Shown here: in pieces, positions 47,876-56,225 of the stretch
Numbering within the stretch: position 1 is the first letter of the stretch
Layout: each line of letters opens with the position of its first letter
Assembly (NCBI RefSeq): GCF_014055025.1
Contig: NZ_CP059571.1
Location: forward strand, 1,426,001-1,490,000
Direction of reading: 5' to 3'
Length of the DNA: 64,000 bases
Source of the DNA: Neisseria bacilliformis
GTDB lineage: Bacteria > Pseudomonadota > Gammaproteobacteria > Burkholderiales > Neisseriaceae
The notes under the pieces: model-generated
The model's database searches: none
What the model was told of the DNA's origin: nothing
The model's input: the letters and a program-made list of their open reading frames with translations, nothing else
Translations under genes and position numbers: made by a program

Positions 47876-48577
47876 TCAGCGGTTTTCGTATTCGGTGGCG
47901 GGGTCGCCGTAATACAGTACGCCCAGTTTGATGGGGATGCGCCCCTGCGATTTGCGGTGGGCGTTGGAATCGCGGAGCGAATAGGCGCAGCCGCAGTATT
48001 CCTGCTGGTAGAAGTGCTCGCGTTTGCTGATTTCGATCATGCGCGCGCTGCCGCCGCCTTTGCGCCAGTTGAAATCCCAATACACTAAACCGTCATACGG
48101 CGCGGCGGCGCGGTGGCCGCAGTCGTTGATCTGCGCCATGTTTTTCCAGCGCGAGATGCCCAGCGAGCTGGTGAACACGGGAAAGCCGTTTTCGTGGGCG
48201 TATTGGGCGGCTTTTTCAAAGCGCATGTCGAAACACATGGTGCAGCGGATGCCGCGCTCGGGCTCGAATTCCATGCCTTTGGCTTTGGCAAACCATTCTT
48301 TGCGGTCGTTTTCGTAGTCGTCGTCTTTGTCGATAAACGGGATGCCGAATTTTTCGGCAAAGCGCAGGTTTTCTTCTTTGCGCAGCAGGTATTCTTTGAG
48401 CGGGTGGATGTTGGGGTTGTAAAAATAGATGGTGTAGTCGATGCCGCTGGCGAGCATGGCTTCCATCACTTCGCCCGAGCAGGGGGCGCAGCAGGAATGC
48501 AGCAGCACTTTTTTGTGGCCGCCCGGGGGGACGAGCACGGGGCGGGCGATGGGGGTAACTTCGGGTACGGTGTTCAT
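47876..48577 (-). CDS. queH: Epoxyqueuosine reductase QueH
   Basis: Reduces epoxyqueuosine to queuosine in tRNA, replacing the cobalamin-dependent QueG. The 233-residue product has the cysteine-rich QueH pattern: [19 protein letters not shown] (C29, C30, C33), [16 protein letters not shown], and the C-terminal YCGCAYS. ATG 48577 is supported by homology starting near residue 20; the longer open frame upstream belongs to an antisense shadow of pssA. It lies 38 bases after pssA and is probably co-transcribed with it. Confidence 0.93.
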   Translation of the reverse strand: MNTVPEVTPIARPVLVPPGGHKKVLLHSCCAPCSGEVMEAMLASGIDYTIYFYNPNIHPLKEYLLRKEENLRFAEKFGIPFIDKDDDYENDRKEWFAKAKGMEFEPERGIRCTMCFDMRFEKAAQYAHENGFPVFTSSLGISRWKNMAQINDCGHRAAAPYDGLVYWDFNWRKGGGSARMIEISKREHFYQQEYCGCAYSLRDSNAHRKSQGRIPIKLGVLYYGDPATEYENR

Positions 48578-48615
48578 GGCGTGGTGTTGGTGTGTTTTTT
48601 GTGTGTGGAAACGGT

Positions 48616-49383
48616 TTATGCGGTGCGCCGCCGGCGTTTGCGCCACTGCCGCCAGCCGTAGTGCAGGTAGCCGGAGAGGCTGTATCCGAGGGCGAGCAGG
48701 AACAGGGCGAGGGCGGGGCTGAGGGCGAGGGCGAGCAGGACGAGCATGACGATCACGAGGGCGACAAACGGCACTTTGCGGCGGACGTTGATTTCTTTGA
48801 AGCTCCAAAAGGGAAGCTGCACCACCATGGAGAGGCCGGCGAACAGGGTGATGACGAGTGCCCACCATTTCACGCCGACGAAGTTTTCGACGCTGTGGTT
48901 CACCCAGATCAGGCCGACGATCAGCGCGGCGGCGGTGGGGCTGGGCACGCCGACAAACCAGCGTTTGTCGCCTTTGCCGCTGCCGATGAGGGTGTTGAAC
49001 AGGGCGAGGCGCAGGGCGGCGCAGGCGCAGTAGATGAAGGCGGCGGTGTAGCCGAGGCGGCCGAAGTGCAGGAGCTGCCATTTGTACACAATCAGGGCGG
49101 GGGCGACGCCGAAGCTCACCATGTCGGCGAGGCTGTCGAGCTGTTCGCCGAACGCGCTCTGGCTGTTGGTCCAGCGGGCGACGCGGCCGTCCATGCCGTC
49201 AAGCAGCATGGAGATGAACACAGCGATGGCGGCGTTTTCGTAATGGCCGTGCATGGCCTGGGTGATGGCGAAGAAGGCGGAAAACAGGGCGGCGATGGTG
49301 AAGGAATTGGGCAGGATGTAGATGCCGTTTTCGCGGATGCGCCGGATGGCGGCGCGGCTCTCGGGCCGGATTGTGGCGGACAT
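48616..49383 (-). CDS. pssA: CDP-diacylglycerol-serine O-phosphatidyltransferase
   Basis: Membrane enzyme making phosphatidylserine from CDP-diacylglycerol and serine. The 255-residue product is the type II, integral-membrane form. The CDP-alcohol phosphatidyltransferase motif has D62, D65, G79, D83 and D87 ([19 protein letters not shown] then EQLDSLAD). About eight helices follow and a very basic tail, [12 protein letters not shown], ends the protein. TATAAT at 49421-49426 gives the promoter. Upstream of queH in a likely operon. Confidence 0.96.
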   Translation of the reverse strand: MSATIRPESRAAIRRIRENGIYILPNSFTIAALFSAFFAITQAMHGHYENAAIAVFISMLLDGMDGRVARWTNSQSAFGEQLDSLADMVSFGVAPALIVYKWQLLHFGRLGYTAAFIYCACAALRLALFNTLIGSGKGDKRWFVGVPSPTAAALIVGLIWVNHSVENFVGVKWWALVITLFAGLSMVVQLPFWSFKEINVRRKVPFVALVIVMLVLLALALSPALALFLLALGYSLSGYLHYGWRQWRKRRRRTA

Positions 49384-49420
49384 GGTGTCGTGCTGTGGGA
49401 TTGGTTGCAGAACGGGCGCG

Positions 49421-49426
49421 ATTATA
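49421..49426 (-). promoter_or_regulatory. -10 element of pssA-queH
   Basis: TATAAT followed by CGCGCC on the minus strand, 38 bases before the pssA ATG. Confidence 0.55.
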
Positions 49427-49624
49427 ACCGATTTGCAACAGGCCGTCTGAAACGGGTTTGGCGCGGCCAAAACGGGGGGCGGCGTTTTAATTTCGCCGCA
49501 GCCTCCGCTTCTCAGACGGCCTGTACAATGGTTGAGGCCGTCTGAAAAGGTTGCGGCTGTGCCAAAAGCGTTTTTTGGTTGCGCCGAAGCTGCGCTTTCA
49601 GACGGCCTGCGGGCTTCTGGGAGA

Positions 49625-50734
49625 TTACTTCCTGCGCCGCCGCTCACCCGGCAAGCCCATGTCCGCCCATTTCACGATATTGGCCACTTCGGCAGGGTTG
49701 AGTTCGTAAAACTGGCCGCGTTTGAGGCGGTTGGGCAGGCCGATGGGGCCGAAGCCGACGCGCACGAGGCGGCTGACGGTTAAGCCGAAATGCTCGAAAA
49801 TGCGGCGCACTTCGCGGTTGCGGCCTTCTTTGATCACCACGCTGTACCATTTGTTTGCGCCTTCGCCGCCCTGCTCGAAGATGCGCTCCACTTTGGCGAG
49901 GCCGTCGTCCAGCATCACGCCTTCGGTGGTGAGTTCGCGCATTTGCTCGGCGGTGAGTTCGCCCAGCACGCGCACGGCGTATTCGCGTTCCACTTCAAAG
50001 CTGGGGTGGGCGAAACGCTGCACGAGTTCGCCAGAGGTGGTGAGAATCAGCAGGCCGCTGGTGTTGATGTCCAGCCGCCCGATGGCTACCCAGCGGCTGC
50101 TGGCGGCCTGCGGCAGGCGGTCGAAAATGCTGACGCGGCCTTGCGGGTCGTCGCGGGAGACGATTTCGCCTTCCTGTTTGTAATACAGAATAATGCGCGG
50201 CAGGCGGTCGGCCCATTTGAGTTTGATGGGGCTGCCTTTGACCGTTACCTGGTCGTCGGGCGTAACCTTGTCGCCCAGCTGCGCGGTTTTGCCGTTGACC
50301 TGCACCAGCCCGGCGGCAATCCATTCTTCCATCTCGCGGCGCGAACCCGCGCCCGAGGCGGCCAGCACTTTTTGCAGACGCTCGGGCTCTTGGCGCGACA
50401 AATCGCTGCGGCGTTCTTTCAAATCGCGGGCGCGTTCCATGATTTTCTGGTTGGGATTGCGCACCGCCAGTTTTTTCGCTTTGGACGCACGCTGTTTGGG
50501 CGCGCGGTTTTCCGGCGTGCGGCCGTCTGAAAACCGGTTTTCAGACGGCCTGCCCTGTGCGCCGCCGCGTGCGGGCTGGTCGCGGCGCGGGGCGTTTTTG
50601 CCGCCGTGTCCGGACGGCCTGCCGCCTTCGGCAAAGCGGTTTTCAGACGGCCTTTTCGCCGCGAGGGCGGTTTTGGCGGGTGCGGCGGACGCGCCGTCGC
50701 GCCACTGGCGTTTGCTGGTTTTCTTGTTCGGCAT
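49625..50734 (-). CDS. rluB: 23S rRNA pseudouridine(2605) synthase RluB
   Basis: Isomerises U2605 (and its tRNA-facing neighbourhood) in 23S rRNA. The 369-residue protein has an N-terminal basic extension of about 110 residues, an S4 RNA-binding domain (ERLQKVLAASGAGSRREMEE from 118) and a catalytic domain with Asp222 in GRLDINTSGLL. The extension contains in-frame DUS copies read as KRPSENRFAEG (from 27) and GRPSENRFSDG (from 61), so the low-complexity tail is partly built of uptake sequences. Start at ATG 50734 after GGAGAC. An inverted DUS lies past the stop near 49600. Confidence 0.94.
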   Translation of the reverse strand: MPNKKTSKRQWRDGASAAPAKTALAAKRPSENRFAEGGRPSGHGGKNAPRRDQPARGGAQGRPSENRFSDGRTPENRAPKQRASKAKKLAVRNPNQKIMERARDLKERRSDLSRQEPERLQKVLAASGAGSRREMEEWIAAGLVQVNGKTAQLGDKVTPDDQVTVKGSPIKLKWADRLPRIILYYKQEGEIVSRDDPQGRVSIFDRLPQAASSRWVAIGRLDINTSGLLILTTSGELVQRFAHPSFEVEREYAVRVLGELTAEQMRELTTEGVMLDDGLAKVERIFEQGGEGANKWYSVVIKEGRNREVRRIFEHFGLTVSRLVRVGFGPIGLPNRLKRGQFYELNPAEVANIVKWADMGLPGERRRRK

Positions 50735-50748
50735 GGGGGGTCTCCTTA

Positions 50749-50781
50749 GGGGCTGTTCACAAACCCATTGCAAACAGCCCC
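50749..50781. repeat. Short hairpin element GGGGCTGTT/AACAGCCCC
   Basis: 9-base perfect arms with a 15-base loop, directly upstream of the rluB start; a reduced relative of the hairpin at 47374. Confidence 0.5.
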
Positions 50782-50865
50782 TGCACCGCATCGGGCGGCG
50801 GTTCTTCTGCGGTTGGGGCAACGGCAGGTCGGTTAAAAAAGTGGGCGGATGTGCAAAATCGTTTT

Positions 50866-51900
50866 TCAGACGGCCTCTTTCCTGCCCAGCACCATCGCAT
50901 CGCCGTAGCTGAAAAAGCGGTATTCCCGCTCGACGGCGTGGCGGTAGATGCGGCGGATTTCCTCCGTGCCGGCGAAGGCGGAAACCAGCATCAGCAGGGT
51001 GGATTTGGGCAGGTGGAAGTTGGTGATGAGGCAGTCGGCCACGTTGAAGCGGCAGCCGGGGGTGAGGAAGATGTCGGTGTCGCCGCTGCCCGCGCTCAGG
51101 CATCCTGTGGCGCGGGCGGCGGATTCGAGGGCGCGCACGGAGGTGGTACCCACCGCCCAGACGCGCCCGCCCAGCGCCTTGGTTTCGGCCACGGCTTCGG
51201 CGGTTTCGGCGGGGATGTCGTACCACTCGCTGTGCATTTTGTGCTCGGCGACGTTTTCCGTGCGCACCGGCTGGAAGGTGCCCGCGCCGACGTGCAGGGT
51301 GATTTCGGCGGTGCGCGCGCCCCGCGCTTCAAGTTCGGCCAGCAGTGCTTCGGTGAAGTGCAGGCCGGCGGTGGGGGCGGCCACCGCGCCCTGGTGTTTG
51401 GCGTACACGGTTTGGTAACGCGCTTCGTCTTCCGCTGCGGCGGCGCGGGCGATGTAGGGCGGCAGCGGCAGGCGGCCGTGCCGTTCGAGGATTTGCCAGA
51501 CGCTTTGTTCGCCCGCGAAACGCAGGGTGAAGAGTTCGCCCGCGCGTTCGGTCATTTCGGCGCGGATGCCGCCGTCAAACAGCAGCACCGTGCCGGGCTT
51601 GGGCGACTTGGAGGCGCGGATGTGCGCCAGCGCGGTGTGCGCGTCGAGCACGCGCTCGATCAGGGCTTCGATGCGGCCGCCGCTTTCCTTCTGCCCGAAC
51701 AGGCGGGCTTTGACGACTTTGGTGTTGTTGAACACAAACAAATCGCCCGCGCGAACCAGCTGCGGCAGGAAGGCGAAAGTTTCGTCGCGCAGCGTCCCGT
51801 CCGGCAGCGCGACAAGCAGGCGGCTTGCGCCGCGCTCGGCGGGCGGGTGCTGGGCGATGAGGTGTTCGGGCAGGTGGAAGTCGAAATCGGAAAGGAGCAT
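50866..51900 (-). CDS. queA: S-adenosylmethionine:tRNA ribosyltransferase-isomerase QueA
   Basis: Transfers the ribosyl part of SAM to preQ1 in tRNA, giving epoxyqueuosine, which QueH then reduces. The 344-residue product is full length: [20 protein letters not shown] at the start, [35 protein letters not shown], and [20 protein letters not shown] near the end. ATG 51900 is used because the TATAAT at 51952 excludes the upstream frame. The stop codon is the TGA of a DUS (C terminus KEAV). Confidence 0.97.
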   Translation of the reverse strand: MLLSDFDFHLPEHLIAQHPPAERGASRLLVALPDGTLRDETFAFLPQLVRAGDLFVFNNTKVVKARLFGQKESGGRIEALIERVLDAHTALAHIRASKSPKPGTVLLFDGGIRAEMTERAGELFTLRFAGEQSVWQILERHGRLPLPPYIARAAAAEDEARYQTVYAKHQGAVAAPTAGLHFTEALLAELEARGARTAEITLHVGAGTFQPVRTENVAEHKMHSEWYDIPAETAEAVAETKALGGRVWAVGTTSVRALESAARATGCLSAGSGDTDIFLTPGCRFNVADCLITNFHLPKSTLLMLVSAFAGTEEIRRIYRHAVEREYRFFSYGDAMVLGRKEAV

Positions 51901-51951
51901 GGGAAGCCGTCTGAAAAAACGCGGCACGCACAGCCGCTGCGAAAAGGCGCG

Positions 51952-51957
51952 ATTATA
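51952..51957 (-). promoter_or_regulatory. -10 element of queA
   Basis: TATAAT followed by CGCGCC on the minus strand, 52 bases before the ATG. A DUS pair (51974-52006) lies behind it. Confidence 0.55.
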
Positions 51958-52101
51958 GCGCAACTGCGGCGGCGAGGCCGTCTGAAACGCAGCTTTCAGA
52001 CGGCCTCTGCCGTGCACAGGGAGTGGTTTATCCAGTAGAATGCCGCCGTTTTGAACCATTTGAGAAGCTGCCCTACGCAGCCGGAAATAAAGGAACCAGC
52101 C

Positions 52102-52296
52102 ATGAGCAACCCGAACCAAGAAACCGTCGTCATCACGCCGCAGGAGCTGCCGCTGCATTGCAGCGGCCCGCGCCACGAAACCTGGAACGGCCACCCGCGC
52201 GTTTTCCTGCCCATCCAGTCCAACGGCAGCATCGAATGCCCCTACTGCGGCACGATTTACCGGCTGGACGGGGAAATCGGGCACCATCATTTCTGA
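52102..52296 (+). CDS. Zinc-finger domain protein (zf-CHCC, NDUFS6-like)
   Basis: A 64-residue protein of the zf-CHCC family, related to the zinc-binding end of the mitochondrial complex I subunit NDUFS6. The ligands are C20, H31, C46 and C49 in [20 protein letters not shown] and [16 protein letters not shown] 52102 follows AAAGGAACC. Function in bacteria is unknown. It ends before a DUS hairpin. Confidence 0.9.
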   Translation: MSNPNQETVVITPQELPLHCSGPRHETWNGHPRVFLPIQSNGSIECPYCGTIYRLDGEIGHHHF

Positions 52297-52323
52297 CCGA
52301 TCCCCGCGCCGCCGACGTATCAG

Positions 52324-52368
52324 AAAGGCCGTCTGAAAAGCGTATTACGCGGCTTTCAGACGGCCTTT
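52324..52368 (+). terminator. DUS inverted-repeat terminator of the zinc-finger gene
   Basis: AAAGGCCGTCTGAAAAGC and GCTTTCAGACGGCCTTT with a 10-base loop, 27 bases past the stop. An inverted family C REP (52386-52415) follows. Confidence 0.7.
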
Positions 52369-52443
52369 GGTTTGGGCGGCGCAAACCGCGTGCGTGGCTT
52401 GCGCCACACACCCTGCAACGGGTTCGGCATCGCGGATGGGAAA

Positions 52444-52485
52444 CAGGCCGTCTGAAAGCGCGGATTGCTGCTTTCAGACGGCCTG
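52444..52485 (-). terminator. DUS inverted-repeat terminator of the aminotransferase gene
   Basis: CAGGCCGTCTGAAAGC and GCTTTCAGACGGCCTG with a 10-base loop, 17 bases past the stop at 52503. Confidence 0.7.
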
Positions 52486-52502
52486 TTGTTTGCAAAACGC
52501 GT

Positions 52503-53591
52503 TTACGCTTGGGCAACGGCCTGTTGCAGCGCGGCGGCGATGCGTTGCACCTGCGCTTCGTCCAGATACGGGTGCATGGGCAGGCTCATCACTTCGGCGG
52601 CCAGCAGGTCGCCCACGGGCAGCGCGGCATCGGAGGCGACGGCGGGCTGTTTGTTGAGCGGAATCGGGTAGTGCACGGCGGTGGGGATGCCTGCGTCTTT
52701 CAGGGCGGCCTGAACGGCGGCGCGGTTTGGCACGCGCACGGTGTATTGGGCATACGCACTGACGTTGTGCGCCTCGACAAACGGCGCGGCTATGCCCGCT
52801 CTGGCCAGTTCCTGCGCATACATTTGCGCCACTTCGCCGCGCAGGCGGATTTCTTCGTCGAGTATCGCCAGTTTCGGCAGCAGAATGGCGGCCTGCAAGG
52901 TATCCAAACGGCTGTTTACGCCGACGCGGATGTGGTGGTAGCGGCGGTCTTGGCCGTGCCGCGCGATTTGGCGGATGGCGGCGGCGAGGTTTTCGTCATT
53001 GGTAAACACCGCGCCGCCGTCGCCGTAGCAGCCCAGCGGTTTGCTGGGGAAAAAGCTGGTGCAGGCGATGGTGGACAGGTTGCAGGATTGGCGGCCTTTG
53101 TAGCTCGCGCCGAAACTCTGCGCCGCGTCTTCGATGACGGGCAGGCCGTGTTTGGCGGCAATGGCATTAATCGCGTCGAAATCGGCGCATTGGCCGTAGA
53201 GCGACACGGGAATAATCGCTTTGGTGCGCTCTGTAATCGCGGCTTCGAGTTTGGCGGGGTCGAGGTTGCAGGTGTGTTCGCACACATCGACATACACGGG
53301 CTTCGCGCCCAAAAGGGCGACGGTTTCGGCGGTGGCGATGTAGGTGAAGCCCGGGGTAATCACTTCGTCGCCCGCGCCCACGCCCAAGGCCATCAGCGCG
53401 ATTTGCAGCGCGTCGGTGCCGTTGGCCACGCCGATGCAGTATTTCGCGCCGCAAAAGGCGGCGAGTTTTTCTTCCAACTCGGCCACTTCGGGGCCGAGGA
53501 TGTATTGCCCGTGCGCGAGCACTTTCTGTATGCCCGCGTCGATTTGCTCTTTAATGCGCGCCTGTTGGGCGGCGAGGTCGATGAATTGCAT
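52503..53591 (-). CDS. wbpE: DegT/DnrJ/EryC1/StrS aminotransferase, WbpE-like
   Basis: PLP-dependent sugar aminotransferase, most like WbpE, which converts UDP-2-acetamido-3-keto-glucuronate to the 3-amino sugar. The 362-residue product has ITPGFTYIATAETVALLGAK, the PLP-phosphate region ANGTDALQIALMALG, Asp155 in VIEDAAQSFGA and the Schiff-base Lys184 in TSFFPSKPLGCYGDGGAVFT. The WbpD-type acetyltransferase gene lies 22 bases upstream on the same strand, which supports the assignment over other aminotransferases. The enzymes for the earlier steps (WbpA, WbpB) are not in the window. Product sugar probably enters surface or protein-linked glycans. Confidence 0.85.
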   Translation of the reverse strand: MQFIDLAAQQARIKEQIDAGIQKVLAHGQYILGPEVAELEEKLAAFCGAKYCIGVANGTDALQIALMALGVGAGDEVITPGFTYIATAETVALLGAKPVYVDVCEHTCNLDPAKLEAAITERTKAIIPVSLYGQCADFDAINAIAAKHGLPVIEDAAQSFGASYKGRQSCNLSTIACTSFFPSKPLGCYGDGGAVFTNDENLAAAIRQIARHGQDRRYHHIRVGVNSRLDTLQAAILLPKLAILDEEIRLRGEVAQMYAQELARAGIAAPFVEAHNVSAYAQYTVRVPNRAAVQAALKDAGIPTAVHYPIPLNKQPAVASDAALPVGDLLAAEVMSLPMHPYLDEAQVQRIAAALQQAVAQA

Positions 53592-53613
53592 GGTGTTTCC
53601 TTGCTGTGGGCTT

Positions 53614-54201
53614 TCAGACGGCCTCTGCTTTATGTACGATGCCGTCTGAAAGTATGTAAACGCTGCCGCTGTGCGGGCAGACGGTTTGGCCGCTGCCGGT
53701 GAGCGGCAGATCGAGCCGTTCGCCGTATTCGCTCATCCAGCCGGTTTGGCGGGCGGGCACGCCCAGCATCAGCGCGTAGTCGGGCACGTCTTTGTTCACC
53801 ACCGCGCCCGCGCCGACAAAGGCGAAACGGCCTATGGTTACGCCGCAGACGATGGTGCAGTTTGCCCCGAGCGTCGCGCCGGTTTTGACGCGTGTGTCGC
53901 GGTATTCGCTTTTACGTTCGATCAGCGCGCGCGGGTTGTACACATTGGTGAACACCATGCTGGGGCCGCAGAACACGCCGTCTTCCAGCGTTACATTGTC
54001 GTACACGGACACGTTGTTTTGGATTTTGCAGCCGTCGCCGATGACGGCTTTGTTGCCGACAAACACGTTTTGGCCGAGCGAGCAGCCGCGCCCGATTTTC
54101 GCGCCGGCGCAGATGTGGGCGAAATGCCAGATGCGGCAGCCCGCGCCGATGCTTGCGCCCTCGTCGATGACGGCGGTTTCGTGGGCGGTGTAGTCGTTCA
54201 T
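53614..54201 (-). CDS. wbpD: UDP-2,3-diaminosugar N-acetyltransferase, WbpD-like
   Basis: A 195-residue left-handed beta-helix acetyltransferase. Hexapeptide-type turns run through residues 10-150 ([60 protein letters not shown]), with the WbpD-specific [15 protein letters not shown]. It would acetylate the 3-amino group made by WbpE, giving UDP-GlcNAc(3NAc)A. The last part contains an AT-type DUS read in the minus frame, and the stop codon is the TGA of an AG-DUS (C terminus AEAV), so the natural C terminus may be shaped by two uptake sequences. Confidence 0.87.
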   Translation of the reverse strand: MNDYTAHETAVIDEGASIGAGCRIWHFAHICAGAKIGRGCSLGQNVFVGNKAVIGDGCKIQNNVSVYDNVTLEDGVFCGPSMVFTNVYNPRALIERKSEYRDTRVKTGATLGANCTIVCGVTIGRFAFVGAGAVVNKDVPDYALMLGVPARQTGWMSEYGERLDLPLTGSGQTVCPHSGSVYILSDGIVHKAEAV

Positions 54202-54412
54202 GGCGGGTTTCCTTTTCGGGTTCGGAGGCCGTCTGAAAATGCGGAATTCGTGTCGCGCTTTCGGACGGTATCGGTTTTTAATCTTCGGGCAGTTGCAGCG
54301 TTCTCTGCCGCATCACGGATTCCATCAGCCTGCCGAAACCGCGTGTGTGGCTTGCGCCGCACACCCTACCTGCGGTGCAAACGGCGGTTTGGATATTTTG
54401 TTTCACGATACA

Positions 54413-54444
54413 GAGGCCGTCTGAAAAGGTTTTTTCAGACGGCC
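54413..54444 (-). terminator. DUS hairpin downstream of phoH
   Basis: GAGGCCGTCTGAAAA and an inverted TTTTTTCAGACGGCC close together, just past the DUS that contains the phoH stop. The rest of 54202-54412 holds an inverted family C REP (54339-54369) and single DUS. Confidence 0.6.
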
Positions 54445-54453
54445 TTTCGGTTT

Positions 54454-55422
54454 TCAGACGGCCTCTTGGGCGCGTTCGTCGGCGGCTTCGTAGGCTTCGA
54501 CGATTTTTTGGACGAGCGGGTGGCGGACGACGTCTTCGCTGGTGAAGGTGTGGAAATACAGCCCTTCCACATGGCGCAGTTTTTCGCGGGCGTCTTTGAG
54601 GCCGGATTTGATGTTTTTGGGCAGGTCGATCTGGCTGGTGTCGCCGGTGATGACGGCTTTGGTGCCGAAGCCGATTCGGGTGAGGAACATTTTCATTTGT
54701 TCGGGGGTGGTGTTTTGCGCTTCGTCCAAAATCACATATGCGCTGTTGAGGGTGCGGCCGCGCATGTAGGCCAGCGGGGCGATTTCGATCAGCCCTTTTT
54801 CGATGAGTTTGGTAACGCGGTCGAAGCCGATCAGGTCGTAGAGCGCGTCGTAGAGCGGGCGCAGGTAGGGGTCGACTTTCTGGGTGAGGTCGCCCGGGAG
54901 GAAGCCGAGTTTTTCGCCGGCTTCCACGGCGGGGCGCACGAGGATGATGCGCTCGATCTGGTGTTTTTCCATCGCGTCGGCGGCGGCGGCCACGGCGAGG
55001 TAGGTTTTGCCGGTGCCGGCCGGGCCGAGGCCGAAGACGATGTCGTGGTTCAGGAGGGCGCGGATGTAGCCGTTCTGGCGCGGGGTCCGCCCGCCGATGC
55101 TGCCGCGTTTGGTGTGCAGATAGTATTGTGTCGCTTCGGTTTTTTGCTGATGGGACGCGTCGGCGGCTTTGGCTTCCACGGCGGCGAGGCTGATGTCGTT
55201 TTCGTCGATTTCGCGGTTTTGGGCGAGTTCGGCGAGGGCTTCGAGGGCGCGGCGGCCGGCGTGGGCGTGTGCGCCGGTGAAGGTGAAGTCGGCAAAGCGG
55301 CGGCTGGCTTGGATGCCGAGGGCTTTGCCGAGGGCATCGAGGTGGGCGTCGAGGGGGCCGGCGAGGCGTTGCAGGGCGGTGTTGCCGATGTTGTCGAGGG
55401 CGAGGTGTACGGTGTGGGTCAT
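54454..55422 (-). CDS. phoH: PhoH-like ATPase (YbeZ family)
   Basis: A 322-residue cytosolic ATPase of the PhoH/YbeZ family, linked in other bacteria to rRNA processing together with YbeY. It has an N-terminal domain (1-100), Walker A GPAGTGKT at 133-140, and Walker [21 protein letters not shown], with [14 protein letters not shown] as further family motif. YbeY is not adjacent here; the neighbour upstream is a UPF0114 gene. The stop codon is the TGA of a DUS (C terminus QEAV). Confidence 0.94.
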   Translation of the reverse strand: MTHTVHLALDNIGNTALQRLAGPLDAHLDALGKALGIQASRRFADFTFTGAHAHAGRRALEALAELAQNREIDENDISLAAVEAKAADASHQQKTEATQYYLHTKRGSIGGRTPRQNGYIRALLNHDIVFGLGPAGTGKTYLAVAAAADAMEKHQIERIILVRPAVEAGEKLGFLPGDLTQKVDPYLRPLYDALYDLIGFDRVTKLIEKGLIEIAPLAYMRGRTLNSAYVILDEAQNTTPEQMKMFLTRIGFGTKAVITGDTSQIDLPKNIKSGLKDAREKLRHVEGLYFHTFTSEDVVRHPLVQKIVEAYEAADERAQEAV

Positions 55423-55490
55423 GGACGCTTTGGGGGTTGGTGCGAAACGGGCGCAATGATGGGCTTTGCGGCGGCGGAAATCAAGGTTTG

Positions 55491-55524
55491 AGGCCGTCTG
55501 AAAGCTGCGTTTTCAGACGGCCTC
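55491..55524 (-). terminator. DUS inverted-repeat terminator of the UPF0114 gene
   Basis: AGGCCGTCTGAAAGC and TTTTCAGACGGCCTC arms with a short loop, 18 bases past the stop. Confidence 0.65.
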
Positions 55525-55541
55525 TTGGCCTGTTGGCGGTA

Positions 55542-56087
55542 TCAGTGCGCTTTGTGGGTGGTGCTGTACAGGATTTTGTCGGTCCGGGCCATCGCCACGG
55601 CGGAGATGAGGAAGCTCAGGTGGATGAGGCTTTGCCACAGCATTTGTTTTTCGGAAAGCCGGGCGGCGTTGATGAAGGTTTGCAGTAGTTGGATGGAGGA
55701 GATGCTGATGATGGACATGGAGAGCTTCACTTTGAGCACCGAGGCGTTGACGTGGCTGAGCCATTCGGGCTGGTCGGGGTGTTCGTCTACGCGCAGTTTG
55801 GAGACGAAGGTTTCGTAGCCGCCGATAAGCACCATGGTGAGGAGGTTGGCGATCATGACGACGTCGATGAGGTTGAGCACGGTGAGCATAACGGTGTTTT
55901 CGTCCATCTGGCCGAGGTTGATCACCAGGTGCCACAATAATTTCAGGAATTTGTAGGCGTAGATGGCCTGCACGACGATAAGGCCGAGGTAGATGGGCAG
56001 TTGCAGCCAGCGGCTGGCGAAAATCATGCGGGCGAAGATGTTGTCCTGACGGGTGCGCGGGGCGGGGGTGTGCGGGGTGTGTTCCAT
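55542..56087 (-). CDS. UPF0114 (YqhA-like) membrane protein
   Basis: A 181-residue membrane protein of the UPF0114/TIGR00645 family with four hydrophobic segments. Characteristic stretches are [40 protein letters not shown], the [20 protein letters not shown] loop, and [20 protein letters not shown]. Function unknown. Starts with ATG 56087 and stands alone between DUS hairpins. Confidence 0.9.
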   Translation of the reverse strand: MEHTPHTPAPRTRQDNIFARMIFASRWLQLPIYLGLIVVQAIYAYKFLKLLWHLVINLGQMDENTVMLTVLNLIDVVMIANLLTMVLIGGYETFVSKLRVDEHPDQPEWLSHVNASVLKVKLSMSIISISSIQLLQTFINAARLSEKQMLWQSLIHLSFLISAVAMARTDKILYSTTHKAH

Positions 56088-56148
56088 AAAAAAACAGTTG
56101 TCTGCTGTTGGTTGGCAAAGGCGCGGATTGCAACGGCGGCGCGGTGAA

Positions 56149-56191
56149 AAGGCCGTCTGAAAAACACGGAAATCTGTTTTTCAGACGGCCT
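56149..56191 (-). terminator. DUS inverted-repeat terminator of recB
   Basis: AAGGCCGTCTGAAAAACA and TGTTTTTCAGACGGCCT arms, 8-base loop, 34 bases past the recB stop. Confidence 0.7.
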
Positions 56192-56225
56192 GACTCTGTT
56201 GCGGGCGGGCTGTTTTGTCTGCTGT

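Noticed and set aside
47876-49081. Longer version of queH starting within pssA
   Set aside because: The first 168 residues are an out-of-frame reading of pssA; QueH homology starts after ATG 48577.
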